Positions 55,543 to 63,674 of a stretch of 64,000 nt of DNA are shown here, one piece after another. Position numbers and translations under genes: made by a program. The first letter of the stretch is position 1, and each line of letters starts with the position of its first letter. This DNA is from Suicoccus acidiformans (GTDB lineage Bacteria; Bacillota; Bacilli; Lactobacillales; Aerococcaceae), in contig NZ_CP023434.1 in NCBI RefSeq assembly GCF_003546865.1, positions 1,798,001-1,862,000 of the forward strand. Reading direction: 5' to 3'. The notes under the pieces were generated by a model, which saw only the letters and a list, made by a program, of their open reading frames with translations, did not search any database and was not told the origin of the DNA.

Positions 55543-56034
55543 CTATAAAACGGCAGCATCGGCAGAATCGGCAACTAAATCGATTGCCATAACTACGGCA
55601 ATGACGTATATCGGATCAACTAGCTCGTTATTAATGTGAACTTTGAATGTATCACTCCAAGCAAGTAATTTCCTCTGGATACTCGCTAGAAGCTCCCCGC
55701 TTTGATCATATATTTGATAATTATAAGCGAGTATATCTCCTTCAATGCGCCAATTCAAGCCACTCACGTCGTAAGCTTCCCGAAAGAAGGTCAGCTTTTG
55801 GCGGATACTGGTTACCAGTGTATCGTTGACATAGATATCCATTTGAGGCATCCAGCTTAGAAGTTTCTGTTTGATTTTCGCCCGCATCTGGTTTTGACCG
55901 ATTTCATAAATAGCTAACTCCCGGCCGAGCGAGAAGAATTTTCCTTTCACTTCATACATGACTTCTCCAGCTGAGTTATATATATCGAAATCTTGCTTTA
56001 AGGATCTGATTCTTTGTTTCATGAGTAGTTCCAT
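55543..56034 (-). CDS. LURP-one-related (YxjI-type) protein, first of a tandem pair
   Basis: A paralogue of the downstream gene: MELLMKQRIRSLKQDFDIYNSAGEVMYEVKGKFFSLGRELAIYE versus its MKLYMKERIVSL...VYRVKGKMFSIGRKFKIYD. 163 residues, with the C-terminal buried helix YVIAVVMAIDLVADS. The ATG behind GGAGGG (5-base spacing) is the start. The function is unknown; the tandem duplication suggests two forms of one activity. A promoter with a cre-like site lies upstream. Confidence 0.82.
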   Translation of the reverse strand: MELLMKQRIRSLKQDFDIYNSAGEVMYEVKGKFFSLGRELAIYEIGQNQMRAKIKQKLLSWMPQMDIYVNDTLVTSIRQKLTFFREAYDVSGLNWRIEGDILAYNYQIYDQSGELLASIQRKLLAWSDTFKVHINNELVDPIYVIAVVMAIDLVADSADAAVL

Positions 56035-56051
56035 AATGCCCTCCAAACTAA

Positions 56052-56092
56052 ATTATAGCATATTCCCCCGTCTGTTAAAGCGTTTGCATTTG
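56052..56092. repeat. Direct repeat, left copy, flanking the small IS-derived element
   Basis: A 41-bp segment (ATTATAGCATATTCC...GCATTTG) resembles 56426-56467 at roughly 88 percent. Long, now diverged duplication of the target. It contains a minus-strand TATAAT box for the LURP genes and a cre-like site TTAAAGCGTTTGCA (56075-56088, 13 of 14). Confidence 0.75.
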
Positions 56093-56425
56093 CGAGACTT
56101 TGACACTTGCCAGCCTAAAAACTCTCTCTAAACGTTGGTGTATAGCACTTATATTGTCAAATATCTCGTGCATATTTTTCGTACTATTTTTTCATCAGCT
56201 ACAAATATGACAAAACATTGTTATTATCACATTTTCCTTGTATAAAAACGCTCTATGAATTAGATTGCTTTGACACTTACATTATACTTCATACTTCAAA
56301 AAAATTAAATATTTTTGTATTAAAGTACGAATAGTACGCTTTTCTCCGTTGGCATAAACTCCTCTGAAATGATTATTTAAAGAGGTTTTAGGTACCCTTT
56401 GGCCTTTAGAAGTGTCAAACGCAAG
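56093..56425. mobile_element. Small non-autonomous element (MITE) related to the IS1634-type element
   Basis: About 333 bp without a transposase. Left end CGAGACTTTGACACTT compares with CGGGAGTTTGACACTT of the full IS at 59551; right end AAGTGTCAAA compares with AAGTGTCAAA at 61528-61537. Subterminal pieces also match: TTGTCAAAT, TTCGTACTAT and AATAGTACGCTTTT. An extra TTTGACACTT lies internally near 56268, so it may be a compound or rearranged derivative. Confidence 0.75.
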
Positions 56426-56467
56426 ATTATAGCGTATTCTCCCGTCCTATTAAAGCGTTTGCATTGG
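56426..56467. repeat. Direct repeat, right copy, flanking the small IS-derived element
   Basis: The 42-bp counterpart of 56052-56092, differing at about five positions. It carries a second copy of the cre-like TTAAAGCGTTTGCA. Confidence 0.75.
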
Positions 56468-56471
56468 CTGG

Positions 56472-56500
56472 TTGAATTCCTCCTATTAGCGTGCTATAAT
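56472..56500 (+). promoter_or_regulatory. Promoter of the TPP-riboswitch operon
   Basis: -35 TTGAAT (56472-56477), 17-bp spacer, -10 TATAAT (56495-56500). A cre-like sequence ends just upstream. Confidence 0.75.
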
Positions 56501-56510
56501 GATGCAAAGA

Positions 56511-56593
56511 CACAAGGGGTGCCCTTTAGGGCTGAGATAGCACGTGCTAAACTCTTTAACCTGATTAAGTTAGGACTTACGTAGGGATGTGTA
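56511..56593 (+). promoter_or_regulatory. TPP riboswitch (THI element)
   Basis: The conserved core is present: GGGGTGCC...GGCTGAGAT, then TTTAACCTGATTAAGTTAG...ACGTAGGGATGTG. It precedes a thiamine-binding protein and the ThiXYZ transporter genes. Thiamine pyrophosphate should shut them off. Confidence 0.95.
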
Positions 56594-56628
56594 GATTCAA
56601 GTGAATCGATTAATATACGCATGCGATA

Positions 56629-56663
56629 CCTCCTTTCAGGACCTCTGTGTTCAGTGAAAGGAG
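56629..56663 (+). promoter_or_regulatory. Expression platform: hairpin covering the ribosome site
   Basis: CCTCCTTTCA (56629-56638) pairs with TGAAAGGAGG (56654-56663), the latter containing the ribosome-binding site of the next gene. TTTTT follows, so the same hairpin could also terminate. Confidence 0.75.
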
Positions 56664-56672
56664 GATTTTTAT

Positions 56673-56972
56673 ATGTCTAGAGGAAGTATTGCTTTTCAAG
56701 TACTCCCCTTGTATACCGAAGAAAAGCGCAGCCTTGCAGCAATTGACCGGGCGATTGCCCATATTCAAGCGCAGCAAGATATTCACATGAGTGTGGGGGC
56801 GTTCGAGACCACTTTAGAAGGCGAATTTGCCCGCCTTATGCAAGTGCTTGAAGAAGCGGTTGTCATTGCCGGCGAGAACGGTGAAGACATCTTCGTCAAC
56901 GTCAAATTACGTTATCACAAAGAAGGAGAGATGTTGACCAGTGAAGACAAATTGGCGAAATATCGCTCGTAA
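56673..56972 (+). CDS. Thiamine-binding protein, MTH1187/YkoF-like family
   Basis: A 99-residue ferredoxin-like protein of the thiamine-binding MTH1187/YqgV group, thought to bind thiamine or its hydroxymethylpyrimidine moiety in the cytoplasm. Typical are SIAFQVLPLYT at the N-terminus, IQAQQDIHMSVGAFETTLEG, the MQVLEEA helix, and NVKLRYHKEGEMLT. It is first in the TPP-controlled operon. Its end overlaps the permease gene by 32 bp. Confidence 0.87.
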   Translation: MSRGSIAFQVLPLYTEEKRSLAAIDRAIAHIQAQQDIHMSVGAFETTLEGEFARLMQVLEEAVVIAGENGEDIFVNVKLRYHKEGEMLTSEDKLAKYRS

Positions 56973-57735
56973 ACTTAGCCCTTGGCTGCTTGCGGTTGTT
57001 CTTGTGATTCTCTGGGAAATGGGCGTGCGCTTAGCTTGGCTGCCACCCTTTATTATTCCGTCACCGACCGAAGTAATCGCAGCTTTAGTGAGGGACTGGC
57101 CGAACTTAATGCATCATAGTCAGGTTACCCTCATGCAGGCACTCATCGGGCTCGGCATTGGTGTAATGATTGCGGTTGTCCTTGCACTAATTATGGACAG
57201 CCTTCCCCTCATTCGCCAGGCGGTTTATCCTCTGCTTGTCGTCAGTCAAACGATTCCAACCGTTGCGATTGCACCAATCCTTGTTCTCTGGCTTGGATAC
57301 GATATGGCACCCAAAATAGTCCTTGTCGTCTTAACGACGGTCTTCCCAATTGTCATTAATTTGTTGAACGGCTTTAGCCACGTTGACCAAGATGCGGTGC
57401 AATTGTTGAAGCTGATGGGGGCCAATACCTGGGATATTCTTAAACATGTCAAGCTCCCTGGCGCCCTCCCCTATTTCTTCAGTGGCTTACGCGTTAGTGT
57501 CTCTTATGCTTTTGTCGGTTCGGTGGTTGCCGAATGGCTAGGTGGCTTTGAAGGTTTAGGGGTCTATATGATCCAGAAGAAGAACGCCTTCAGCTATGAC
57601 CATATGTTTGCTGTAATTGCCGTTATTTCTTTAATTAGTCTCCTCTTTATTTGGCTCGTATCGCTTATAGAGCACTTCTCAATGCCTTGGCTTCACCGAG
57701 ACACTAAGCGCTCTCACGCTAAGAAAGGAACTTAA
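56941..57735 (+). CDS. thiX: ABC transporter permease ThiX (thiamine pyrimidine precursor uptake)
   Basis: Permease of the ThiXYZ system that imports formylaminopyrimidine/HMP-type thiamine precursors. The 264 residues have six transmembrane helices; the coupling loop is LLKLMGANTWDILKHVKLPGALPYFFSGL. The N-terminal part LAWLPPFIIPSPTEVIAAL is typical of the SsuC/TauC/ThiX permease family. It begins with GTG inside the 3' end of the preceding gene, with AAGGAG about 14 bases upstream. Confidence 0.88.
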   Translation: MKTNWRNIARKLSPWLLAVVLVILWEMGVRLAWLPPFIIPSPTEVIAALVRDWPNLMHHSQVTLMQALIGLGIGVMIAVVLALIMDSLPLIRQAVYPLLVVSQTIPTVAIAPILVLWLGYDMAPKIVLVVLTTVFPIVINLLNGFSHVDQDAVQLLKLMGANTWDILKHVKLPGALPYFFSGLRVSVSYAFVGSVVAEWLGGFEGLGVYMIQKKNAFSYDHMFAVIAVISLISLLFIWLVSLIEHFSMPWLHRDTKRSHAKKGT

Positions 57736-57737
57736 CC

Positions 57738-58721
57738 ATGACCAAAATATGTACAATATTGCTTCTCCTCTTTAGTTTCTGGCCAACAACGGCCTTCGCC
57801 CAAGCAACTGATGCACCTGAGACGATTGATTTCGTTTTAGATTGGGTGCCGAATACCAATCATACCGGTATTTTTGTTGCGGAAGAACTCGGTTATTTCG
57901 AAGAAGCTGGTGTGGCTGTGAACGTCCAACGGCCACCCCAAGGAAGTGTGACGGAACTGATTGGCCTAGGGAACGCGCCTTTTGGCATTAGTTTCCAAGA
58001 TACAATGGCTCATCGCTTAGCTGGAGGGCTACCGATTACTGCAGTGGCAACCATTCTTGAGCATAATACCTCGGGCATTATCTCTGCTGAAGCAGCAAAC
58101 ATCCAAGAGCCAACCGATTTAGCTGGCCATAGCTACGGAACTTGGAATGATCCGATTGAACAAGGGATGCTCCGCTATATCATTGAATCTGAAGGTGGTA
58201 ACTTCTCAGATATTCAACTTATCCCGAATCAAGCAGACAACTCTGTTGTTGGCTTAGCGACCGAGCAATTTGATTCTGCTTGGGTATACTACGCTTGGGA
58301 TGGCTTCCTGGCTGATTCTTTAGACGTTCCTACGAACTTCTTCTACTTCAGAGATTATGCTGAGGAACTAGATTTCTACTCTCCGGTCATCATCGCCAAT
58401 AATGACTATCTCAAGGCAAATCCTGAACAAGCCAAAGCAGTTATCCAAGCCATTAAGAAAGGCTACCAATACGCGATGGAACACCCAGAAGAAGCGGCCG
58501 ATATTCTGCTCAAACACGCCCCTGAATTGGAAGACCAGCGTGATATGGTACATGCTTCCCAAGCGTGGATCAGTGAGCAATACGCCAGCGACCCTAGCCA
58601 ATGGGGGCATATCGACGAAGCCCGTTGGAATGCCTTCTATCAATGGCTTTGGGATAAGGATTTAGTCGAAGCTGATTTAACTCAGGAGTCTCATTTCACG
58701 AATGAATTCTTAGGTGATTAG
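57738..58721 (+). CDS. thiY: ABC transporter substrate-binding protein ThiY (NMT1/THI5-like)
   Basis: Binds the pyrimidine precursor outside the cell. A signal peptide (about 1-22, cut after AFAQA) is followed by an NMT1/THI5-like domain: DFVLDWVPNTNHTGIFVAEELGYFEEAGV, PPQGSVTELIGLG, and GTWNDPIEQGMLRYII. 327 residues. No lipobox Cys is visible, so how it stays at the surface is unclear. It begins 2 bp after thiX; thiZ starts on the next base after its stop. Confidence 0.9.
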   Translation: MTKICTILLLLFSFWPTTAFAQATDAPETIDFVLDWVPNTNHTGIFVAEELGYFEEAGVAVNVQRPPQGSVTELIGLGNAPFGISFQDTMAHRLAGGLPITAVATILEHNTSGIISAEAANIQEPTDLAGHSYGTWNDPIEQGMLRYIIESEGGNFSDIQLIPNQADNSVVGLATEQFDSAWVYYAWDGFLADSLDVPTNFFYFRDYAEELDFYSPVIIANNDYLKANPEQAKAVIQAIKKGYQYAMEHPEEAADILLKHAPELEDQRDMVHASQAWISEQYASDPSQWGHIDEARWNAFYQWLWDKDLVEADLTQESHFTNEFLGD

Positions 58722-59450
58722 ATGCTTGAAGTAAAGAACGTGAGTTACCACTACGAAAACCATGATGTTCTTCGAGATATTTCCTTGTATGTTGGTCAAG
58801 GAGAGACCATTGCGATTCTTGGACGTAGTGGCGTAGGCAAAACGACCCTCTTTAATCTCATCGCTGGCGTACTAGCGCCTCAAAGCGGAACAATTCAAAT
58901 CAATGGGGACCCTAATATTCAAGGGAAAGTGAGCTACATGCTCCAAAAAGATATGCTGCTTCCGCACAAATCAATCCTCGAGAACATCATGTTGCCTCGC
59001 TTAATTGCTGAGGAGAAAACCAAAGATGCACAGGCAAAGGCTTACCAACTTCTAGAAAATTTCAAACTCAATCAATGGGCAGACTACTATCCCAAAGCAC
59101 TGAGTGGCGGTATGCGGCAACGTATCGCCCTCTTGAGAACTACAGCCTTTGGCCGTGAGTGGTTACTTCTTGACGAAGCTTTCAGCGCCTTAGATGCGAT
59201 GACTCGGCGTTCCTTGCACCGTTGGTTCATCAACTACCGCAAGGAAATGCATATTTCCAGCCTGTTAATTACCCATGACATCGATGAAGCCATACTCTTG
59301 GCTGACCGGGTTTATGTCATCGCTGGCCAGCCCGGACAAATCATCGAAACCTTGGAAATTAATCTGCCGGAAGCAGACATCGATACGCAAATATTCCAAC
59401 CTGAGTTTCTAGCTTATAAGCGAACACTCCTGGATTTGTTGGATGCCTAG
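58722..59450 (+). CDS. thiZ: ABC transporter ATP-binding protein ThiZ
   Basis: ATPase of ThiXYZ. The 242 residues carry Walker A GRSGVGKTT, Q-loop MLQKDMLLPH, signature LSGGMRQRIALLRT, Walker B WLLLDEAFSALD and H-loop LITHDIDEA. The last 96 bp, with the following terminator, are duplicated downstream of the IS at 61543-61638 as part of its target duplication; this copy remains intact. Confidence 0.9.
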   Translation: MLEVKNVSYHYENHDVLRDISLYVGQGETIAILGRSGVGKTTLFNLIAGVLAPQSGTIQINGDPNIQGKVSYMLQKDMLLPHKSILENIMLPRLIAEEKTKDAQAKAYQLLENFKLNQWADYYPKALSGGMRQRIALLRTTAFGREWLLLDEAFSALDAMTRRSLHRWFINYRKEMHISSLLITHDIDEAILLADRVYVIAGQPGQIIETLEINLPEADIDTQIFQPEFLAYKRTLLDLLDA

Positions 59451-59550
59451 GGTTCAAGAAGCCACACGCATACTGCCTTCCATGTAAATACACACCATAT
59501 ACAAGTCGCCACCTGTAGCTAGGTTGGCGGCTTGTTTTTGGTATGAGTGT
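59355..59550. repeat. 196-bp target duplication, left copy, of the IS1634-type element
   Basis: Matches 61543-61738 at 195 of 196 positions by my reading (one G/A difference in the terminator tail). It spans the end of thiZ, its stop and the operon terminator. Confidence 0.93.
59503..59538 (+). terminator. Terminator of the thi operon
   Basis: AAGTCGCCA/TGGCGGCTT stem followed by GTTTTT. A second copy lies in the downstream duplication. Confidence 0.8.
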
Positions 59551-61542
59551 CGGGAGTTTGACACTTCCATTTCATAAGAACCCTCCAAAAGCCTGTCATG
59601 GCTTTATTTTTTTGTCAAATTTCGCTTGAAATAATTGCGTACTATTTCGTACTATGTTATAATTAGCTTAAGAATAATGCTCGGAGGTGTTAATATGCGT
59701 GTGAAAATAAGTCAATCAAAAAACTCAATTTCCTATTCCATCATCAAAGACGTCATGAAAAATGGCAAAAAAACTACAAAAATTGTGGAAACTTTAGGAA
59801 ATTACGACGAAATCAAAGCGAAATATCCTGATCAAGAGCCTCTCGAATGGGCAAAAGCTTATGCCAAGAAATTAACGAAAGAAGAAAAAGAAGGAAAGAC
59901 ACGTATTATTTCAGTTTTTGATCGCAGTAAACTGATCGAGTACCAGCACCGACCCCTCAAAGAGATTACCTATTTGTACGTTCAAAATATATTGTCATTA
60001 CTTAAACTGGATAACTTTCTTGAAAAGATTGAGGCAAAATCACATCTTTCGTTCTCGCTATTTGACGTATTGACCATGCTCGTGACGAATCGCATGGTTG
60101 AACCCACCTCAAAACGTAGTGCCTATGCACAAGCTCAAAGCTATCTTGAACCACCTACTTTTCAGCAGCATCACATATATCGTGCATTGGAGCATCTTGC
60201 AGCATATTCAGAAGCTCTCCAATCCCATATCTATAAAGAGAGTGCTATGCACGTGGAACGAAACAATCACATTCTTTATTATGATTGCACTAATTTCTTC
60301 TTTGAAATTGAAGAAGAGGATGGGAAGCGAAAGTATGGGAAGTCAAAAGAAAACCGCCCAAATCCAATTATCCAGATGGGACTCTTTATGGATGGTTCGG
60401 GCTTTCCTTTAGCTTTTAGTCTATTTGGAGGCAACGAAAATGAACAGCCTTCCTTACAACCTTTGGAAAAAAGAATTCTAAAAGATTTTAAGCTATCTAA
60501 ATTTGTCGTCTGTACAGATGCGGGTCTATCCTCAACAAATAATCGTCGCTTTAATTCGATAAAAAACAGAGCGTTTATTACCACGCAATCTCTAAAGAAA
60601 TTAAAGAAAGTCGAGAAAGATTGGGCTCTATCCCCTCTTGGTTGGAAGACGTTTTCCAGCAATAAAACATATAATTTGAACGAAATTGATGACCTAGAAA
60701 ACGATACACGAATTTACTATAAAGAACGATGGTATAAGCAAGACCCTACACTAGAGGAAAAAAAGAAAGGTGTCCAGCCACTTGAGCAAAAAATGATTGT
60801 GACCTATTCACCTAAATATGATCGTTACCAAAAAGAAATCCGAAATAAACAAATTGACAGAGCTATTAAAAAGATGGGGCAAAAAGATCCTACAAAAAAT
60901 AGTAATCCAAACAGTCCGGCCCGCTTTATTCAACAAGTCAATATTACACAAAATGGTGAGGTGGCTGATGAATCTGTATATACACTCAATGAGAAGAAAA
61001 TTGCCGAAGAAGCTAAATATGATGGCTTTTATTGCGTGTGCACTAATTTAGAAGGCGATACTGAAAAAATCGTTGCAATTAATCACCAGCGCTGGGAAAT
61101 AGAAGAAAGTTTCCGGATAATGAAAACAGAATTTAAAGCACGACCTGTTTATCTACATCGTGAAACTCGTATAGAGGCTCACTTCTTAGTCTGTTTTATT
61201 GCCCTTCTTGTGTATCGTATCGTCTCCCAATTATTAGGCGATCAATATACTTGTTCTGAGATTTTACAATGCTTAGAAGAGATGAGATGGTTTGAAATAC
61301 AAGGCGAGGGATATATCCCTGCGTATCAACGTACACCTTTAACGGATCAGTTACATTCTATCTTTCCTTTTCGAACAGACTATCAATTTATTGGTGACAA
61401 AGAATTTAATAAGATAAAAAAACTTTCTGCCTCAGGTAAAATAAACAAATAGTACGCTTTTTTCAGCAAAAAGAAAACCGCCTAAAAGACTGTAAAATCA
61501 GGCTTATAGGCGGTTTTTTGCTTTTGAAAGTGTCAAAGACGA
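59551..61542 (+). mobile_element. IS1634-family insertion sequence (~1992 bp)
   Basis: Bounded by a 196-bp direct repeat. Terminal inverted repeats share TTTGACACTT (left from 59556; right complement at 61528-61537). One transposase gene, with a promoter TTGCGT-17-TATAAT and an internal terminator AAAACCGCC/GGCGGTTTT (about 61475-61518). Very long, variable target duplications are the hallmark of IS1634-type elements. Confidence 0.88.
59695..61452 (+). CDS. IS1634-family transposase (DDE, IS4-like)
   Basis: The start at MRVKISQSKNSISYSI has GGAGGTG upstream; the open frame extends 20 codons earlier without a site. 585 residues. The N-terminal part has NGKKTTKIVETLG, typical of the family. 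The catalytic core has YYDCTNFFFEI (first Asp), VVCTDAGLSS (second Asp) and RWEIEESFRIMKTEF with the Glu of the YREK-like motif (HQRWEIEESFR). No frameshift is seen, so it is probably functional. Confidence 0.88.
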   Translation: MRVKISQSKNSISYSIIKDVMKNGKKTTKIVETLGNYDEIKAKYPDQEPLEWAKAYAKKLTKEEKEGKTRIISVFDRSKLIEYQHRPLKEITYLYVQNILSLLKLDNFLEKIEAKSHLSFSLFDVLTMLVTNRMVEPTSKRSAYAQAQSYLEPPTFQQHHIYRALEHLAAYSEALQSHIYKESAMHVERNNHILYYDCTNFFFEIEEEDGKRKYGKSKENRPNPIIQMGLFMDGSGFPLAFSLFGGNENEQPSLQPLEKRILKDFKLSKFVVCTDAGLSSTNNRRFNSIKNRAFITTQSLKKLKKVEKDWALSPLGWKTFSSNKTYNLNEIDDLENDTRIYYKERWYKQDPTLEEKKKGVQPLEQKMIVTYSPKYDRYQKEIRNKQIDRAIKKMGQKDPTKNSNPNSPARFIQQVNITQNGEVADESVYTLNEKKIAEEAKYDGFYCVCTNLEGDTEKIVAINHQRWEIEESFRIMKTEFKARPVYLHRETRIEAHFLVCFIALLVYRIVSQLLGDQYTCSEILQCLEEMRWFEIQGEGYIPAYQRTPLTDQLHSIFPFRTDYQFIGDKEFNKIKKLSASGKINK

Positions 61543-61738
61543 GAAATTAATCTGCCGGAAGCAGACATCGATACGCAAATATTCCAACCTGAGTTTCTAG
61601 CTTATAAGCGAACACTCCTGGATTTGTTGGATGCCTAGGGTTCAAGAAGCCACACGCATACTGCCTTCCATGTAAATACACACCATATACAAGTCGCCAC
61701 CTGTAGCTAGGTTGGCGGCTTATTTTTGGTATGAGTGT
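61543..61738. repeat. 196-bp target duplication, right copy, with 3' thiZ fragment
   Basis: Counterpart of 59355-59550. Its first 96 bp repeat the thiZ 3' end (EINLPEADIDTQ...LLDLLDA) without a start, so this is a gene fragment. Confidence 0.93.
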
Positions 61739-61786
61739 ATGGACTGATTCAGGCAGAGGTTCCGATCGTACGGTGCCGGTTCTGAC

Positions 61787-61898
61787 ATTCCGTGGAGAAT
61801 GGGTCCCACGGAATTTTGAAGCATTTCGATTCCGTCGGACGGCTTCTCCACGGAATTTTGGCTGATTTTTATTCCGTCGGAAGACTTTCCTACGGAAT
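61787..61898. repeat. Array of three 42-bp units with 28-bp palindromes (array 2)
   Basis: Palindromes ATTCCGTSGR...CCAYGGAAT-type start at 61787, 61829 and 61871, again at 42-bp steps, with 14-bp spacers beginning TTTG. Same unit as 54673-54826. Since 42 is a multiple of three, one minus-strand frame stays open here and gives a spurious Arg-rich repeat (FRGEAVRRNR). The rest of 61739-62111 is promoter-like AT-rich DNA. Confidence 0.9.
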
Positions 61899-62111
61899 TG
61901 GTCGTATTGGATTGACATTTTTTTGGATGGAATATTCCAGAAAATGCCTGAGACTTCCTTTATCTGACTAAAACTAGCTGAATTATCAGCTTCGATAAAT
62001 TCAAACAATCCAATATATCGTTATTTTAAATAATATATGATAAAGCTTATTTTTCTTTGCTATAATTATAATACGTGGTATATTTAGGGTAGTGTAAAGG
62101 AGACGAGTAGC

Positions 62112-62600
62112 ATGAATATGGACGATTTTCTCGAAGAGATGGGCCCGCACATCTTAGCGTTTATGGAACTGGATTATTTGTTTCATAATGACCCTAATTA
62201 TTTACTAGACTTTCTTAGCCACCATAGTGGTGAGCGCTTATGCGATTTGACAGAGGTTAATTTACTTGAGCTAAGCCCGATTATGGCACCTATGCACCAC
62301 TTTTCGAATATGTATACTATCGGTAAGACGCAGGATAAAGAAACGATTCTGCTTGAGGTACTTTTCTTTCCTGAAGAGCATTACCGAAATTACGGTCCTT
62401 ATGATAGCTTTTGGCATTATGATGTCCTGCAGCGCAAATTTTTAACCGAGCTGATGCAATTTATTGCAGAAGACGCTAAACAAAGTAAGCCAACCGCACC
62501 GTATCATTTCGACCGAATTATTAGTATTCACTTGAATAAGTATGCCGAAAAACTTGCTGAGCAACAGATTAATGTGCACATTTACAAAGCGCACAAGTAA
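62112..62600 (+). CDS. Hypothetical protein, 162 residues
   Basis: Not recognised. A soluble, acidic protein rich in His and aromatic residues, starting MNMDDFLEEMGPHILAFMELDYLFHNDPN. A His-rich central part reads MAPMHHFSNMYTIG and EEHYRNYGPYDSFWHYD. The C-terminal half looks helical. It has no signal peptide or membrane segment. AAAGGAGACG precedes the ATG, and TATAAT boxes lie ~45 bp upstream, so it is probably expressed. It is monocistronic, ended by a strong shared terminator. Confidence 0.7.
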   Translation: MNMDDFLEEMGPHILAFMELDYLFHNDPNYLLDFLSHHSGERLCDLTEVNLLELSPIMAPMHHFSNMYTIGKTQDKETILLEVLFFPEEHYRNYGPYDSFWHYDVLQRKFLTELMQFIAEDAKQSKPTAPYHFDRIISIHLNKYAEKLAEQQINVHIYKAHK

Positions 62601-62602
62601 GG

Positions 62603-62641
62603 AAATCCCCAACTCGGAGTCGCGTCGAGTTGGGGATTTTT
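62603..62641. terminator. Bidirectional terminator between the hypothetical gene and fda
   Basis: AAATCCCCAACTCG/CGAGTTGGGGATTT stem with T runs on both strands. Confidence 0.9.
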
Positions 62642-62652
62642 CTGGTTTATGT

Positions 62653-63549
62653 TTATGCTTTATTCACAGAAGCGTCGTAAATTGAAGCAATTACTTGACC
62701 AAGTGTTTCATTAAATTCTTCATCTGATTGGCTGACCCGTAAATCTTCTGATAGGGCCCGGGAGAAACTTGCGATAACTTCCTTATTCTCTTTCAGCTTT
62801 TGGTTGGCCAAGTCAAGCGGGTAGCCACCTGACAATGCTACAATGCGGACAACATTGGGATAGCTCGCTAATTTATCATACAAGCCAGCTTTTGTAGGTA
62901 AAGTGAGTTTCAGCATGACATAATCTTCCTCACCTAAAGTATCCAATTGTGCTTTTAATTCGCGGAGGAGTACTTCTTCAATTGCTTCTTTATCTTGTGC
63001 GTCAATATTAACTTCTGGCTCAATAATTGGCACCAGACCTGCAGCCACTACTTGACGGGCAACGTCAAATTGTTGCTCAACGACTGCTTTAATCCCTTCT
63101 TCATTCAACTCTAAGATATTTGACCGCTCTTTCGTACCGAAGATATTTCTTTCATTGGCACGTTTGAGTAAGTCGGCTAATTCGGGCATGGGTTTCATCA
63201 GTTGCACACCGTTTCGCACATCTTCTAAACCATTGTCAATTTTCAGGAAAGGTAGAATGCCTTTATTTAGTAAGTAATCCGCTGTATATTCCCCTTCGAT
63301 TTCACGGTCCATCGTATTCTCAAAAAGAATCGCGCCGATAATTTTATCCGAGGTAAAAGCCGGGCTAGTAATAATACGGGTGCGCATTTCATGGACTTTA
63401 TCAAACATCTCTTCTTCAGTTTGATAAGTATCTTCGCTTACCCCGTAATTGGCTAAAGCTTTCGGTGTGGAACCTCCACTTTGATCTAAAGCTGCGATAA
63501 AGCCTGGGTCATTTGCCATCCTTTGTACTTGTTCTTTTGTCATTGCCAT
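62653..63549 (-). CDS. fda: Fructose-bisphosphate aldolase, class I
   Basis: Cleaves fructose-1,6-bisphosphate through a Schiff base, without metal. The 298 residues begin [30 protein letters not shown], with [10 protein letters not shown] and the Schiff-base Lys in [14 protein letters not shown], then [18 protein letters not shown]. It matches the staphylococcal/lactic class I type. GGGAGGAA precedes the ATG. A palindromic operator covers the promoter. Confidence 0.93.
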   Translation of the reverse strand: MAMTKEQVQRMANDPGFIAALDQSGGSTPKALANYGVSEDTYQTEEEMFDKVHEMRTRIITSPAFTSDKIIGAILFENTMDREIEGEYTADYLLNKGILPFLKIDNGLEDVRNGVQLMKPMPELADLLKRANERNIFGTKERSNILELNEEGIKAVVEQQFDVARQVVAAGLVPIIEPEVNIDAQDKEAIEEVLLRELKAQLDTLGEEDYVMLKLTLPTKAGLYDKLASYPNVVRIVALSGGYPLDLANQKLKENKEVIASFSRALSEDLRVSQSDEEFNETLGQVIASIYDASVNKA

Positions 63550-63571
63550 TGACTCATTCCTCCCTCGTTTT

Positions 63572-63613
63572 TTAGGTTAACCTAATTATAGTGCTTTTAC
63601 AATTCGAATGCAA
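63572..63613 (-). promoter_or_regulatory. fda promoter with a perfect palindromic operator
   Basis: Minus strand: TTGCAT (63608-63613), 17-bp spacer, TATAAT (63585-63590). The 14-bp palindrome TTAGGTTAACCTAA (63572-63585) begins at the -10 box and covers the transcript start, as a repressor site would. Its half-site TTAGG resembles DtxR-family metal-regulator boxes. Confidence 0.6.
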
Positions 63614-63674
63614 GAGAAAGTCATCTAGTTAAATGTGATACTATGATAGCACTATAACAGAAAGTAGGATGCCT

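Noticed and set aside
61547-62008. 153-codon minus-strand frame as a repeat protein gene
   Set aside because: It runs through the IS duplication and the 42-bp repeats, which stay open only because 42 is divisible by three. The same repeat elsewhere contains stops, and no ribosome site is seen.
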